The position numbers and the translations under genes were made by a program. Below the pieces are notes generated by a model. It ran no database searches, was not told the DNA's origin, and saw only the letters and a program-made list of their open reading frames with translations. From NCBI RefSeq assembly GCF_011392075.1, contig NZ_JAAJBV010000008.1, positions 1 to 64,000 on the forward strand: a stretch of DNA of 64,000 nt, written 5' to 3'. Positions 36,343 to 45,622 of the stretch are shown in pieces. The stretch is from Flavobacterium celericrescens. GTDB taxonomy: Bacteria > Bacteroidota > Bacteroidia > Flavobacteriales > Flavobacteriaceae. Numbering within the stretch: the stretch's first letter is position 1; each line of letters begins with the position of its first letter.

Positions 36343-37892
36343 CGCGGTTCTAATACTAAAAAAGGAATTACCATTTCTTCTAATGAAATTCCGCCATGTT
36401 GATACGTATTTCGGTAATAACTCACATAATGATTGAAGTTGTTTACATAAGCTAAAAATAAATCGTTTTTAGCGAATATAAATGAACTGCTCATGTTTAG
36501 TGCTGGAAGCCCAATTTTTTTAGGATCTTTCACTGCAAAAACATCTTTGTCTTCATAGGTTAAACTTCTTCCAGTTTTATATCGAAGGTTTAAGCTCGTA
36601 TTTTTATCACCAATTACTTTTGATGGGTTTTTGCAATTTATGGTTCCGTGGTCTGTGGTTAGAATTAATCTAAAGCCTTGTTGTTGGGCTTGTTGAATCA
36701 TATCTAACAAAGGAGAATTCTTGAACCAGCTCACAGTTAAAGAACGATATGCTTTGTCATTTGAGGCTAATTCTTTTACCACATCCATTTCGGTTTTTGC
36801 ATGGGAAAGCATGTCTACAAAGTTGTAAACTATAGTTGTTAAATCATTGTTTTTTAATGATTTGAAGTTGTCTGCTAATTTTTTTCCTGAAGCAAAATTG
36901 GTAACTTTATAATATTCTTGTTTAATGTTTAATCCTAAACGTTTTAATTGTTCGGTTAAAAAATCAGCTTCGTGTAAATTTTTTCCACCTTCATCTACAT
37001 CATTTTTCCAATATTGTGGAAATTTCTTTTCCATTTCCAATGGTGTTAATCCAGAAAAAATTGCATTTCGAGCATATTGTGTTGCGGTTGGTAGAATAGA
37101 GTAGTAGCTCACTTCTTTTTCTAACTTGTAATGATTATTAACAATGCTTTCAAACGCTTTCCATTGATCATAACGCAAGTTGTCAATTACAATAAATAAA
37201 ATAGGTTTGTCTTTTTTTCGAATTTCTGGCGCAACTAATTCACCAAAAATTTCATGAGAAAGTACGGGTTTGTCTGCTTTTGGCGTGAACCAATCTTCGT
37301 AATTTCGTTCAATGAATTTTCCAAATTGTACGTTGGCTTCTACTTTTTGGCTTTCTAAAATCTCAACCATACTTTGGTCTTCAATATTTTCGAGTTTAAG
37401 TTCCCAAAATAATAGTTTTTTGTACAATTCTACCCAGTCTTCATAGGTGCGAACCATTGCCATATCCATCGCAATTTTTCGGAATTCTTTTTGATAATCT
37501 AAAGTTGTTTTTTCAGAAACTAAGCGCGAATGGTCTAAATTTTTCTTTAAACTCAATAAAATCTGATTTGGATTCACAGGTTTTATCAAATAATCGGCAA
37601 TTTTAGATCCTATGGCTTCTTCCATGATATATTCTTCTTCACTTTTGGTAATCATTATTACAGGAATAGAAGATTTTTTTTCTTTGATTTCAGCCAAGGT
37701 TTCTAAACCACTTAATCCAGGCATGTTTTCATCTAAAAAAACAATATCAAAGTTCTCGTTATCAAATAAATCAATAGCGTCTTGTCCATTATTACAAGTG
37801 GTAACATGGTAATTTTTCTTTTCTAAAAAAAGTATATGTGGTTTTAATAAATCAATTTCATCATCCACCCAAAGTATTTTTATTTGGCTCAT
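36339..37892 (-). CDS. porX: PglZ-domain response regulator, PorX-like
   Basis: 517 residues from ATG 37892 (MSQIKILWVDDE). Receiver domain about 1-125 with phospho-acceptor Asp54, acid pair Asp10/Asp11 and the Lys of LIKPVNP. The C-terminal 320 residues are a PglZ (alkaline-phosphatase-like) domain with NLRYDQW, LPTATQYARNAIFSG and LTTDHGT motifs. This architecture is that of PorX, which with PorY and a sigma factor controls type IX secretion in Porphyromonas. The adhesin and PorP/SprF gene at the left edge are candidate targets of that system. The partner kinase is not here. Confidence 0.88.
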   Translation of the reverse strand: MSQIKILWVDDEIDLLKPHILFLEKKNYHVTTCNNGQDAIDLFDNENFDIVFLDENMPGLSGLETLAEIKEKKSSIPVIMITKSEEEYIMEEAIGSKIADYLIKPVNPNQILLSLKKNLDHSRLVSEKTTLDYQKEFRKIAMDMAMVRTYEDWVELYKKLLFWELKLENIEDQSMVEILESQKVEANVQFGKFIERNYEDWFTPKADKPVLSHEIFGELVAPEIRKKDKPILFIVIDNLRYDQWKAFESIVNNHYKLEKEVSYYSILPTATQYARNAIFSGLTPLEMEKKFPQYWKNDVDEGGKNLHEADFLTEQLKRLGLNIKQEYYKVTNFASGKKLADNFKSLKNNDLTTIVYNFVDMLSHAKTEMDVVKELASNDKAYRSLTVSWFKNSPLLDMIQQAQQQGFRLILTTDHGTINCKNPSKVIGDKNTSLNLRYKTGRSLTYEDKDVFAVKDPKKIGLPALNMSSSFIFAKNDLFLAYVNNFNHYVSYYRNTYQHGGISLEEMVIPFLVLEPR

Positions 37893-37998
37893 TTTTCCTG
37901 AATTTGTGTGCAATTTACTATTTATTAAACGACGATTGTATTAAAATTAGTATAAATTTTTGGAATAGTTTTAAACAATTCGGTTTGGAAAAAATACT

Positions 37999-38006
37999 TA
38001 CATTTG
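37999..38006 (+). promoter_or_regulatory. Candidate -7 box for the HD hydrolase
   Basis: TACATTTG, 21 bp before the GTG start at 38028; it overlaps the TTG at 38004, which is therefore not the start. Confidence 0.5.
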
Positions 38007-38027
38007 TTATCCAAAAAAATCAATCCT

Positions 38028-39263
38028 GTGAGCCAGACTAACAAACTCAAAATATTTAATGATCCTATTTATGGATTTATTACCATTCCCAATACTCTAA
38101 TTTACGATTTAATTCAACATCCCTATTTTCAACGATTACGTCGTATTTCACAAATGGGAATGTCGTATTTGGTTTATCCTGGAGCGCATCATACTCGTTT
38201 TCACCATGCGTTAGGTTGTATGCATATTATGCAAAAAGCCGTACAAACCCTTAAATTTAAAGGAGTTTCCATATCTTCAGAGGAAGAGAATGCTTTATAT
38301 ATTGCTATTTTATTACATGATATCGGGCATGGTCCGTATAGTCATGCCATGGAGCATAGTATTGTGGAAGAAGTGCATCATGAAGAATTGTCGTTACTTT
38401 TTATGGAGCAACTAAACAAAGAATTTGACGGAGAATTAGCTTTAGCAATTCAAGTTTTTAAAGGTGAATATCATCGTAAATTTATGCTGCAACTAATTTC
38501 TAGTCAGTTAGATATGGATCGAATGGATTATTTAAAACGTGATAGTTTTTATAGTGGTGTAGCTGAAGGAAACATCAATAGTGATCGATTGATTCAGATG
38601 ATGAATGTGCAAGACGATGTTTTAGTAATTGAAGAAAAAGGAATTTATTCTGTAGAAAAATTTTTGGTGGCAAGAAGATTGATGTATTGGCAAGCTTATT
38701 TGCATAAAACGAGTGTTGTGGCTGAATTAATTTTGACAAAAATTCTAAAACGAGCTAAAGAATTGACACAAAAAGGATTAGTGCTACCATGTAGTGAATC
38801 TTTACAGTTTTTTATGCAACATAAAATTTCGTTGGAAGATTTTGATAAAAATGTATTGGATAAGTTTTCATATTTAGATGATTATGACGTGATGGGAGCA
38901 ATAAAATCGTGGCAATTTAATGATGATTATGTGTTAAGAAATTTATGTCGCATGATTCTAAATCGTGATTTGCTAAAGATTCAAATAACTGAAGATAAAC
39001 CAAACAAAGAGAATATGTTAGGTTTAAAAAATAAATTCATAAGCAAAGTGTCAATTTCTGAAAAAGAAGCAGATTATTTTGTATTTAAAGGAAAGCTAAA
39101 AAATCAAGCATATAGTAAATCTAGCGAACCAATTTATGTCTTAAAAAAAGACAAAACAATTGAAGATGTCGTAGAAGCTTCAGACCAAATGTACTTGAAA
39201 GCATTATCCAAAGAAGTGACTAAATATTACATTTGTTTTCCAAAAGTCGTATTAGAATCTTAA
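38028..39263 (+). CDS. HD-domain phosphohydrolase (dNTPase-like)
   Basis: 411 residues from GTG 38028, giving the common start SQTNKLKIFNDPIYGF. The HD metal site is seen as His59/60 in TRFHHALG, His97-Asp98 in LLHDIGHGPYSH and a later Asp in LDMDRMDYLKRDS. It resembles dGTP triphosphohydrolase-like and SAMHD1-type enzymes; the true substrate is unknown. In Bacteroidota this gene usually stands just before lpxD, as here, and it may be read through into the lipid A genes. Confidence 0.88.
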   Translation: MSQTNKLKIFNDPIYGFITIPNTLIYDLIQHPYFQRLRRISQMGMSYLVYPGAHHTRFHHALGCMHIMQKAVQTLKFKGVSISSEEENALYIAILLHDIGHGPYSHAMEHSIVEEVHHEELSLLFMEQLNKEFDGELALAIQVFKGEYHRKFMLQLISSQLDMDRMDYLKRDSFYSGVAEGNINSDRLIQMMNVQDDVLVIEEKGIYSVEKFLVARRLMYWQAYLHKTSVVAELILTKILKRAKELTQKGLVLPCSESLQFFMQHKISLEDFDKNVLDKFSYLDDYDVMGAIKSWQFNDDYVLRNLCRMILNRDLLKIQITEDKPNKENMLGLKNKFISKVSISEKEADYFVFKGKLKNQAYSKSSEPIYVLKKDKTIEDVVEASDQMYLKALSKEVTKYYICFPKVVLES

Positions 39264-39281
39264 CATTTTAATTTAATTTTA

Positions 39282-39320
39282 TATTTTTGCCCATATAAAA
39301 CACTCAAATTTGTATATTTG
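39282..39320 (+). promoter_or_regulatory. Two overlapping -7-type boxes upstream of lpxD
   Basis: TATTTTTG (39282-39289) and TATATTTG (39313-39320) both fit TAnnTTTG, 95 and 64 bp before lpxD. They suggest a promoter for the lpx operon inside the 121-bp spacer. Confidence 0.45.
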
Positions 39321-39384
39321 ATAGTTTTGAGTCGTTTTATATTTACCATTTCGTTTTAATTACGGAATAAACATTATTATTTAA

Positions 39385-40404
39385 ATGAAATTTACAGCAG
39401 CGCAAATAGCAGGTATTTTAGAAGGTGAAGTAGTAGGTAATCCTAATGCAGAAGTTTATAAATTATCTAAAATAGAAGAAGGTACTGAAGGTTCTCTAAC
39501 GTTTTTAGCCAACCCAAAATATATTAATTTCATTTATTCTACAAAAGCTACGGTTACAATTGTGAGTAACACTTTTGAACCAGAGCAAGAAATTACAACT
39601 ACACTTATCAAGGTTGAAGATGCTTATAAGTCATTTTCAAAATTATTAGAATATTACAATCAAGTAAAATTGATGAAATCAGGAATTGAGCAACCATCGG
39701 TTATTTCTGAAGGTGTTACATATGGTACTGATTTATATTTAGGTAGTTTTTGTTATGTTGGAAAAAATGTAACCATTGGAAATAATGTAAAAATTTATCC
39801 AAATAGTTTTATTGGAGACAATGTTACAATAGGAGACAATTGTATTTTCTTTGCAGGTGTTAGAATTTATTCAGAAACTGAAATAGGTTCTAATTGCACA
39901 ATCCATTCTGGAACTATTGTTGGTTCGGACGGCTTTGGATTTGCACCACAAGAAGATGGAACTTATAAAAAAGTACCGCAAATTGGAAATGTTATAATTG
40001 AAGATGATGTTGAAATTGGCTCTTGTTCAACTATTGATAGAGCTACTTTGGGTTCAACAATTATTAAAAAAGGAGTAAAATTAGACAATCATATACAAGT
40101 TGCACACAATGTTGAGATTGGTGAAAATACTGTAATTGCAGCACAAACAGGTATTGCAGGATCAACCAAGATTGGTAAAAACTGTATGATTGGTGGTCAA
40201 GTTGGAATTGTAGGACATATTACAATAGGTAATGGGGTGAAAATTCAAGCGCAATCGGGTATTGGAAAAAGTTTAGCTGATGGAGAGGTAGTACAAGGAA
40301 GTCCAGCATTCAATTATGGTGATTTTGCAAAATCATTCGTACATTTTAGAAATTTACCTAAAATTGTTTCAGAATTAGAAGAAATCAAAAAACAACAACA
40401 ATAA
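39385..40404 (+). CDS. lpxD: UDP-3-O-acylglucosamine N-acyltransferase
   Basis: 339 residues. N-terminal uridine-binding domain (about 1-100), then left-handed beta-helix hexapeptide repeats and a C-terminal helix (SELEEIKKQQQ). The catalytic His lies in HIQVAHNVEIG. It adds the N-linked 3-hydroxyacyl chain in lipid A synthesis. First gene of a run lpxD, lpxC-fabZ, lpxA with short spacers. Confidence 0.95.
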   Translation: MKFTAAQIAGILEGEVVGNPNAEVYKLSKIEEGTEGSLTFLANPKYINFIYSTKATVTIVSNTFEPEQEITTTLIKVEDAYKSFSKLLEYYNQVKLMKSGIEQPSVISEGVTYGTDLYLGSFCYVGKNVTIGNNVKIYPNSFIGDNVTIGDNCIFFAGVRIYSETEIGSNCTIHSGTIVGSDGFGFAPQEDGTYKKVPQIGNVIIEDDVEIGSCSTIDRATLGSTIIKKGVKLDNHIQVAHNVEIGENTVIAAQTGIAGSTKIGKNCMIGGQVGIVGHITIGNGVKIQAQSGIGKSLADGEVVQGSPAFNYGDFAKSFVHFRNLPKIVSELEEIKKQQQ

Positions 40405-40422
40405 ATAAAAATAGAATAAATC

Positions 40423-41811
40423 ATGATTAAACAAACAACCATTGCCAGTGAAATATCATTAACTGGAGTAGGATTACACACGGGGCAAGAAGTTACAATG
40501 ACTTTCAAACCTGCGCCTATCAACAACGGTTTTACATTTGTTAGAGTCGATTTAGAAGGGCAACCAATTATTGAAGCTGATGCTAATTATGTAGTTAATA
40601 CACAAAGAGGAACTAATTTGGAAAAATTAGGTGTTATGATTCAAACACCTGAACATGTTTTGGCAGCACTAGTTGGATGTGATTTAGATAACGTTATCAT
40701 AGAATTAAACGCATCTGAACTACCAATTATGGATGGCTCTTCAAAATATTTTGTTGAAGCTATTGAAAAAGCGGGTGTTGTTGAGCAAGATGCGGAACGA
40801 AAAGTATATGTAGTTAAAGAAGTTATTACTTATACAGATGAAGCAACGGGAAGCGAAATAACGGTTATTCCTAGCGATCATTATTGTGTAACTGCAATGG
40901 TAGATTTTGGTACTAAAGTTTTGGGTACACAAAATGCAACTATGAAAAACATTACAGAATTTAAAAACGAAATTGCTGATTGTAGAACATTTAGTTTTTT
41001 ACATGAATTAGAAAGTTTATTAAATAATGGATTGATAAAAGGCGGTGATTTAAATAACGCAATTGTGTATGTAGATAAAGAAATTTCTACTGAAACAATG
41101 GAAAATCTAAAGAAGGCTTTCAACAAAGAAAGTATCTCTGTAAAAGAAAATGGAATTTTAGATAATCTTACATTGCATTATCCAAACGAGGCTGCTCGCC
41201 ATAAGTTATTAGATATAATTGGTGATTTATCATTAATAGGAACAAAAATCCAGGGAAAAATTATAGCTAATAAACCAGGTCATTTTGTGAATACGCAATT
41301 TGCTAAAAAACTTTCTAAATTAATCAAAATAGAAGAACGTAATAACGTACCTTCTTATGATATTAATAAAGAGCCTGTTTTAGATATTCATGGTATAATG
41401 AATTTATTGCCACATCGACCACCATTCTTATTAGTAGATAAAATTTTAGAACTTTCCGATACTCATGTAGTTGGTTTAAAAAATGTAACAATGAACGAAG
41501 ATTTCTTCGTTGGGCATTTTCCAGGTGCACCAGTAATGCCTGGAGTTTTGCAAGTTGAAGCAATGGCGCAAACAGGAGGAATTTTAATTTTAAGTACTGT
41601 TCCAGATCCAGAAAATTACTTAACTTATTTTATGAAAATAGATAATGTTAAGTTTAAAAATAAAGTCTTACCAGGCGATACATTATTCTTTAAATGCGAT
41701 TTAATTTCTCCAATTAGAAGAGGAATTTGTCACATGCAAGCATATGCGTATGCAAACGGAAAGTTAGTTTCAGAAGCCGAATTAATGGCACAAATTGTTA
41801 AAGTTAAATAA
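40423..41811 (+). CDS. lpxC-fabZ: Bifunctional LpxC deacetylase / FabZ dehydratase
   Basis: 462 residues. Residues 1-305 or so are LpxC (GVGLHTGQEVTM, zinc His in EHVLAAL, HKLLDIIGDLSL with His and Asp). Residues 315-462 are FabZ (HRPPFLLVDKI, then VGHFPGAPVMPGVLQVEAMAQ with catalytic His and Glu). The fusion is standard in Bacteroidota and joins the committed step of lipid A synthesis to fatty-acid elongation. It lies 18 bp after lpxD and 6 bp before lpxA. Confidence 0.96.
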   Translation: MIKQTTIASEISLTGVGLHTGQEVTMTFKPAPINNGFTFVRVDLEGQPIIEADANYVVNTQRGTNLEKLGVMIQTPEHVLAALVGCDLDNVIIELNASELPIMDGSSKYFVEAIEKAGVVEQDAERKVYVVKEVITYTDEATGSEITVIPSDHYCVTAMVDFGTKVLGTQNATMKNITEFKNEIADCRTFSFLHELESLLNNGLIKGGDLNNAIVYVDKEISTETMENLKKAFNKESISVKENGILDNLTLHYPNEAARHKLLDIIGDLSLIGTKIQGKIIANKPGHFVNTQFAKKLSKLIKIEERNNVPSYDINKEPVLDIHGIMNLLPHRPPFLLVDKILELSDTHVVGLKNVTMNEDFFVGHFPGAPVMPGVLQVEAMAQTGGILILSTVPDPENYLTYFMKIDNVKFKNKVLPGDTLFFKCDLISPIRRGICHMQAYAYANGKLVSEAELMAQIVKVK

Positions 41812-41817
41812 AGACAT

Positions 41818-42606
41818 ATGAATCAACCATTAGCTTATGTGCATCCAGGTGCCAAAATAGCAAGAAACGTTGTAATTGATCCATTTACAACCATTCATAA
41901 TAATGTTGAAATTGGTGAAGGAACTTGGATTGGTTCTAATGTTACCATTATGGAAGGTGCGCGCATTGGAAAAAATTGTAATATTTTCCCTGGTGCTGTA
42001 ATTTCTGCTGTACCTCAAGATTTGAAATTTGGAGGAGAAGAATCATTAGCAGTGATTGGTGATAATACTACAATTAGAGAATGTGTAACCATTAACAGAG
42101 GAACGATAGCTTCTGGACAGACCAAGATAGGTAAAAATTGTCTAATTATGGCTACAGCTCACATAGCACACGATTGTCATATTGGAGACAATGCAATTAT
42201 TGTTAATGGTGTTGCTTTAGCAGGACACGTTACTGTTGGAGATTATGCAATTATTGGAGGTTTAGCAGCCGTACATCAGTTTATTTCAATTGGTGAACAT
42301 GCAATGATTTCTGGAGGAAGTTTAGTTCGTAAAGATGTTCCTCCATTTTCAAAAGCTGCAAAAGAACCTCTTTCATACGTTGGAATTAACTCTGTAGGAT
42401 TGAGAAGAAGAGGATTTACAACAGAGAAAATTAGAGAAATTCAAGATATTTATAGAATTCTTTATCAAAAAAATTACAACACAACTCAAGCCTTAAGTAT
42501 CATTGAAGCAGAAATGGAAGCAACTCCAGAACGTGATGATATCATTCAATTTATCAGAAATTCTTCTCGTGGAATCATGAAAGGATATACTGGAAGTTCA
42601 ATTTAA
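41818..42606 (+). CDS. lpxA: UDP-N-acetylglucosamine acyltransferase
   Basis: 262 residues. Hexapeptide beta-helix with catalytic His in TAHIAHDCHIGDN, then a C-terminal helical part (RRRGFTTEKIREIQDIYRILY). It adds the O-linked 3-hydroxyacyl chain to UDP-GlcNAc, the first step of lipid A synthesis. It forms one operon with lpxD and lpxC-fabZ. Confidence 0.96.
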   Translation: MNQPLAYVHPGAKIARNVVIDPFTTIHNNVEIGEGTWIGSNVTIMEGARIGKNCNIFPGAVISAVPQDLKFGGEESLAVIGDNTTIRECVTINRGTIASGQTKIGKNCLIMATAHIAHDCHIGDNAIIVNGVALAGHVTVGDYAIIGGLAAVHQFISIGEHAMISGGSLVRKDVPPFSKAAKEPLSYVGINSVGLRRRGFTTEKIREIQDIYRILYQKNYNTTQALSIIEAEMEATPERDDIIQFIRNSSRGIMKGYTGSSI

Positions 42607-42640
42607 TAAATAATCAATACACAATAAAAATAAAAATAAA

Positions 42641-43207
42641 ATGGCAAGTACATCAGATATTAGAAACGGATTATGCATCAAATACAATAACGATATTTAC
42701 AAAATCATCGAATTTCTTCACGTAAAACCAGGTAAAGGACCAGCTTTCGTAAGAACAAAATTAAAATCGTTAACAAACGGAAAAGTATTAGATAACACAT
42801 TTTCTGCAGGACACAAAATTGATGAAGTGCGTGTTGAAACACATACATTCCAGTATTTATATGCTGAAGGAGATCAATTTCACTTCATGAATAATGAATC
42901 ATTCGAACAAATTACTTTAGATAAAAAAGTATTAGACGCTCCAGATTTATTAAAAGAAGGAACTAACGTAATGATTCAAATTAATGCTGAAACAGAAGCA
43001 CCATTGTCAGTTGATATGCCAGCTTCGATTGTTTTAGAAGTTACTTATGCTGAGCCAGGAGTTAAAGGAAATACAGCTACAAATGCTACAAAACCTGCAA
43101 CTGTTGAAACAGGAGCAACAGTAAACGTTCCGTTGTTTATCAATGAAGGTGATAAGATCAAAATTGATACAGCAACTGGAAATTATATGGAAAGAGTAAA
43201 AGAATAG
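42641..43207 (+). CDS. efp: Elongation factor P
   Basis: 188 residues, three domains. The tip loop reads VKPGKGPAF with Lys32 at the place modified in E. coli EF-P and eIF5A. C-terminal IKIDTATGNYMERVKE is typical. It eases ribosome stalling at polyproline. It lies 34 bp after lpxA. No EpmA or EpmB gene is near, but a deoxyhypusine-synthase-like gene is present 13 kb away, so the state of Lys32 is an open question. Confidence 0.96.
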   Translation: MASTSDIRNGLCIKYNNDIYKIIEFLHVKPGKGPAFVRTKLKSLTNGKVLDNTFSAGHKIDEVRVETHTFQYLYAEGDQFHFMNNESFEQITLDKKVLDAPDLLKEGTNVMIQINAETEAPLSVDMPASIVLEVTYAEPGVKGNTATNATKPATVETGATVNVPLFINEGDKIKIDTATGNYMERVKE

Positions 43208-43223
43208 TTTTTAATAATAAATG

Positions 43224-43270
43224 AAAAGTAATTAGTAAATAACCAATCAACTAATTACTTTTTATTTTTT
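43224..43270 (+). terminator. Terminator-like hairpin after efp (heptamer-phased)
   Basis: AAAAGTAATTAG (43224-43235) pairs perfectly with CTAATTACTTTT (43251-43262) around a 15-nt loop, followed by a T-rich tract. The stem is also made of 7-bp units. Confidence 0.65.
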
Positions 43271-43302
43271 TAAATTCACTATTTATTATTCACTAATCAT
43301 TT
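43227..43302. repeat. Heptamer-phased repeat, copy E
   Basis: Beyond the hairpin, 7-bp units TTCACTA (43275), TTTATTA (43282), TTCACTA (43289) and ATCATTT (43296) follow without gaps. Similar units, inverted, form copy F at 47694-47757. It fills the efp-lpxD2 spacer. Confidence 0.65.
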
Positions 43303-43306
43303 ATAA

Positions 43307-44248
43307 ATGAAATTTTCAAAAACATATCCTCTTAAAGAAATAGCACAAATTATCAATTGTAATTTTGTGGGTGATGAAAATTTTCCAGTACTAGGTATGA
43401 ATGAAATTCATGTTGTAGAATCTGGAGATATTGTTTTTGTTGACCATCCTAAATATTATGATAAAGCATTGCAATCAGCAGCAACTATTGTTTTAATTAA
43501 CAAAGAAGTTGAGTGTCCAGAAGGTAAAGCGCTATTAATTTCTGATGATCCGTTTAGAGATTTTAATAAATTAACAAAGCATTTTAGACCTTTTATAGCT
43601 TCAAATATTGCTGTTTCTGATACTGCAACGATAGGACAGGGTACTGTAATTCAGCCAAACTGTTTTATTGGACACAATGTTCAAATTGGTAAAAATTGTT
43701 TGATTCATGCAAATGTTACGATATATGACAACACTATAATTGGTGACAACGTAATGATTCATGCAGGAACAATTTTAGGAGCTGATGCTTTTTATTACAA
43801 AAAACGCCCTGAAGGTTTCGACCAATTAATTTCTGGTGGACGAGTAGTTATCGAAGATAATGTTGGAATTGGTGCTTTGTGTACAATAGACAAAGGGGTT
43901 ACTGGTGATACAACTATTGGAGCAGGAACAAAAATTGATAATCAAGTTCATGTGGGTCACGATACTGTAATTGGTAAAAAATGTTTAATCGCATCACAAA
44001 CTGGTATTGCTGGTTGTGTTGTCATTGAAGACGAAGTAACTCTTTGGGGACAAGTAGGAACAACAAGCGGTATTACCATTGGTTCAAAAGCTGTAGTAAT
44101 GGGACAGACGGGTGTAACTAAATCAATTGAAGGAGGAAAAACATATTTTGGAACCCCAATTGAGGAATCTCGTGAGAAATTAAAGCAATTGGCTAATGTG
44201 AAACGCATTCCTGAAATTATCGAAAAATTAAAGCAAAATGACAAATAG
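43307..44248 (+). CDS. Second LpxD-like acyltransferase
   Basis: 313 residues with the same layout as lpxD: N-terminal domain about 1-95 and hexapeptide helix. The catalytic-type His is kept in [10 protein letters not shown]. Sequence differs clearly from the 39385 copy, so it is a paralogue, not a recent duplication. Most Bacteroidota genomes have it beside efp and sucD. Whether it acts on UDP-glucosamine or another amino sugar cannot be told. It overlaps the next gene by 11 bp. Confidence 0.85.
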   Translation: MKFSKTYPLKEIAQIINCNFVGDENFPVLGMNEIHVVESGDIVFVDHPKYYDKALQSAATIVLINKEVECPEGKALLISDDPFRDFNKLTKHFRPFIASNIAVSDTATIGQGTVIQPNCFIGHNVQIGKNCLIHANVTIYDNTIIGDNVMIHAGTILGADAFYYKKRPEGFDQLISGGRVVIEDNVGIGALCTIDKGVTGDTTIGAGTKIDNQVHVGHDTVIGKKCLIASQTGIAGCVVIEDEVTLWGQVGTTSGITIGSKAVVMGQTGVTKSIEGGKTYFGTPIEESREKLKQLANVKRIPEIIEKLKQNDK

Positions 44249-44600
44249 AGAAAAAATTGAATTTTTGTATAAAGAAGATGGAATTAGAGATAAAAAGTTT
44301 TTAGACACTTTAATCCATAATGATTTTAAACTAGAATGGGATAGCTCTTCAGGAAATTCTATTTTAGATAAAAATTTTATTTTAAATCTAAGTGAAGTTA
44401 TTAATGCTAATTATGAAATTTCTTATTTTGAAATCTCACATCTTATAGAAGATAGCAATCAAATTGTAGTAAAATATAATCACAAAGTTGCTACGATTGA
44501 AAACCCAAAAGAAATTATGTTAATTGCAAAAGTAGTTGCCATTTGGTCTTTTCAAGATGGTAAAATCATCGATGGATATCTAATTAGCAAACCTAACTAA
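44238..44600 (+). CDS. NTF2-like (SnoaL-type) protein
   Basis: 120 residues. The pattern of a helix, [14 protein letters not shown], then long beta strands ([38 protein letters not shown]) fits the NTF2-like cone fold. Small cytoplasmic protein of unknown ligand. It overlaps the second lpxD-like gene and so is translated from the same mRNA. Confidence 0.8.
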   Translation: MTNREKIEFLYKEDGIRDKKFLDTLIHNDFKLEWDSSSGNSILDKNFILNLSEVINANYEISYFEISHLIEDSNQIVVKYNHKVATIENPKEIMLIAKVVAIWSFQDGKIIDGYLISKPN

Positions 44601-44641
44601 AAAAACACACTAAAAAATGCAACAGTATTTAGTAAAAAACT

Positions 44642-44649
44642 TATTTTTG
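44642..44649 (+). promoter_or_regulatory. Candidate -7 box for sucD
   Basis: TATTTTTG, 36 bp before the sucD start. Confidence 0.4.
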
Positions 44650-44685
44650 CATCACAATTTTTAAACACAATTTAATTCATATATC

Positions 44686-45558
44686 ATGAGCGTTTTAGTT
44701 AATAAAGATTCAAAAATAATTGTACAAGGTTTTACAGGTAGCGAAGGTACTTTCCACGCTTCTCAAATGATTGAGTACGGAACTAATGTAGTTGGTGGAG
44801 TAACTCCAGGTAAAGGGGGAACAATGCATTTAGAAAGACCAGTTTTTAATACTGTAAAAGATGCAGTTGAACAAGCTGGAGCTGATACATCAATTATTTT
44901 TGTACCGCCAGCATTTGCAGCTGATGCAATTATGGAAGCAGCCGATGCAGGTATCAAAGTTATTATTGCTATTACAGAAGGAATTCCAGTTGCTGATATG
45001 ATTAAGGCAAATGATTATATCAAAGGTAAAAATTGTAGATTAGTTGGTCCAAACTGCCCAGGTGTAATTACGCCAGGTGAAGCTAAAGTTGGTATTATGC
45101 CAGGTTTTGTTTTCAAAAAAGGAACAGTTGGAATTGTGTCTAAATCAGGTACATTAACTTATGAAGCTGCTGACCAAGTTGTAAAACAAGGATTAGGTGT
45201 TACTACTGCTATTGGAATTGGTGGAGACCCAATTATCGGAACTACAACTAAACAAGCTGTTGAATTGTTAATGAATGATCCAGAAACTGAAATCATTATT
45301 ATGATCGGTGAAATTGGAGGTCAATTAGAAGCTGATGCTGCTCGTTGGGTAAAAGCTGACGGAAATCGTAAACCAGTTGTTGGTTTTATCGCAGGTGAAA
45401 CTGCTCCAAAAGGTAGAACAATGGGGCATGCTGGTGCAATTGTTGGTGGAGCGGATGATACTGCAGAAGCTAAAAAACGAATCATGAGAGAAAACGGAAT
45501 TCATGTAGTTGATTCTCCAGCAGAAATTGGTAAAAAAGTAAAAGAAGTTTTAGGTTAA
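44686..45558 (+). CDS. sucD: Succinate-CoA ligase, alpha subunit
   Basis: 290 residues. CoA-binding Rossmann domain ([15 protein letters not shown]), then the ligase domain with the phospho-His at 248 in [11 protein letters not shown]. It makes ATP or GTP from succinyl-CoA in the TCA cycle together with SucC. sucC is not adjacent, which is normal in flavobacteria. Own promoter box and terminator. Confidence 0.96.
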   Translation: MSVLVNKDSKIIVQGFTGSEGTFHASQMIEYGTNVVGGVTPGKGGTMHLERPVFNTVKDAVEQAGADTSIIFVPPAFAADAIMEAADAGIKVIIAITEGIPVADMIKANDYIKGKNCRLVGPNCPGVITPGEAKVGIMPGFVFKKGTVGIVSKSGTLTYEAADQVVKQGLGVTTAIGIGGDPIIGTTTKQAVELLMNDPETEIIIMIGEIGGQLEADAARWVKADGNRKPVVGFIAGETAPKGRTMGHAGAIVGGADDTAEAKKRIMRENGIHVVDSPAEIGKKVKEVLG

Positions 45559-45578
45559 TTCCTTTAAAATACAGATAT

Positions 45579-45607
45579 AAAAAAATCCCGCAAAATGCGG
45601 GATTTTT
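45579..45607. terminator. Bidirectional terminator between sucD and the di-haem peroxidase
   Basis: AAAAATCCCGCA and TGCGGGATTTTT arms with flanking A and T runs, between two convergent genes. Confidence 0.88.
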
Positions 45608-45622
45608 TATTTTTTATCTTCT

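Noticed and set aside
38004..38027. TTG start of the HD hydrolase
   Set aside because: The TTG is the last part of a TACATTTG promoter box; GTG at 38028 gives the usual protein start.
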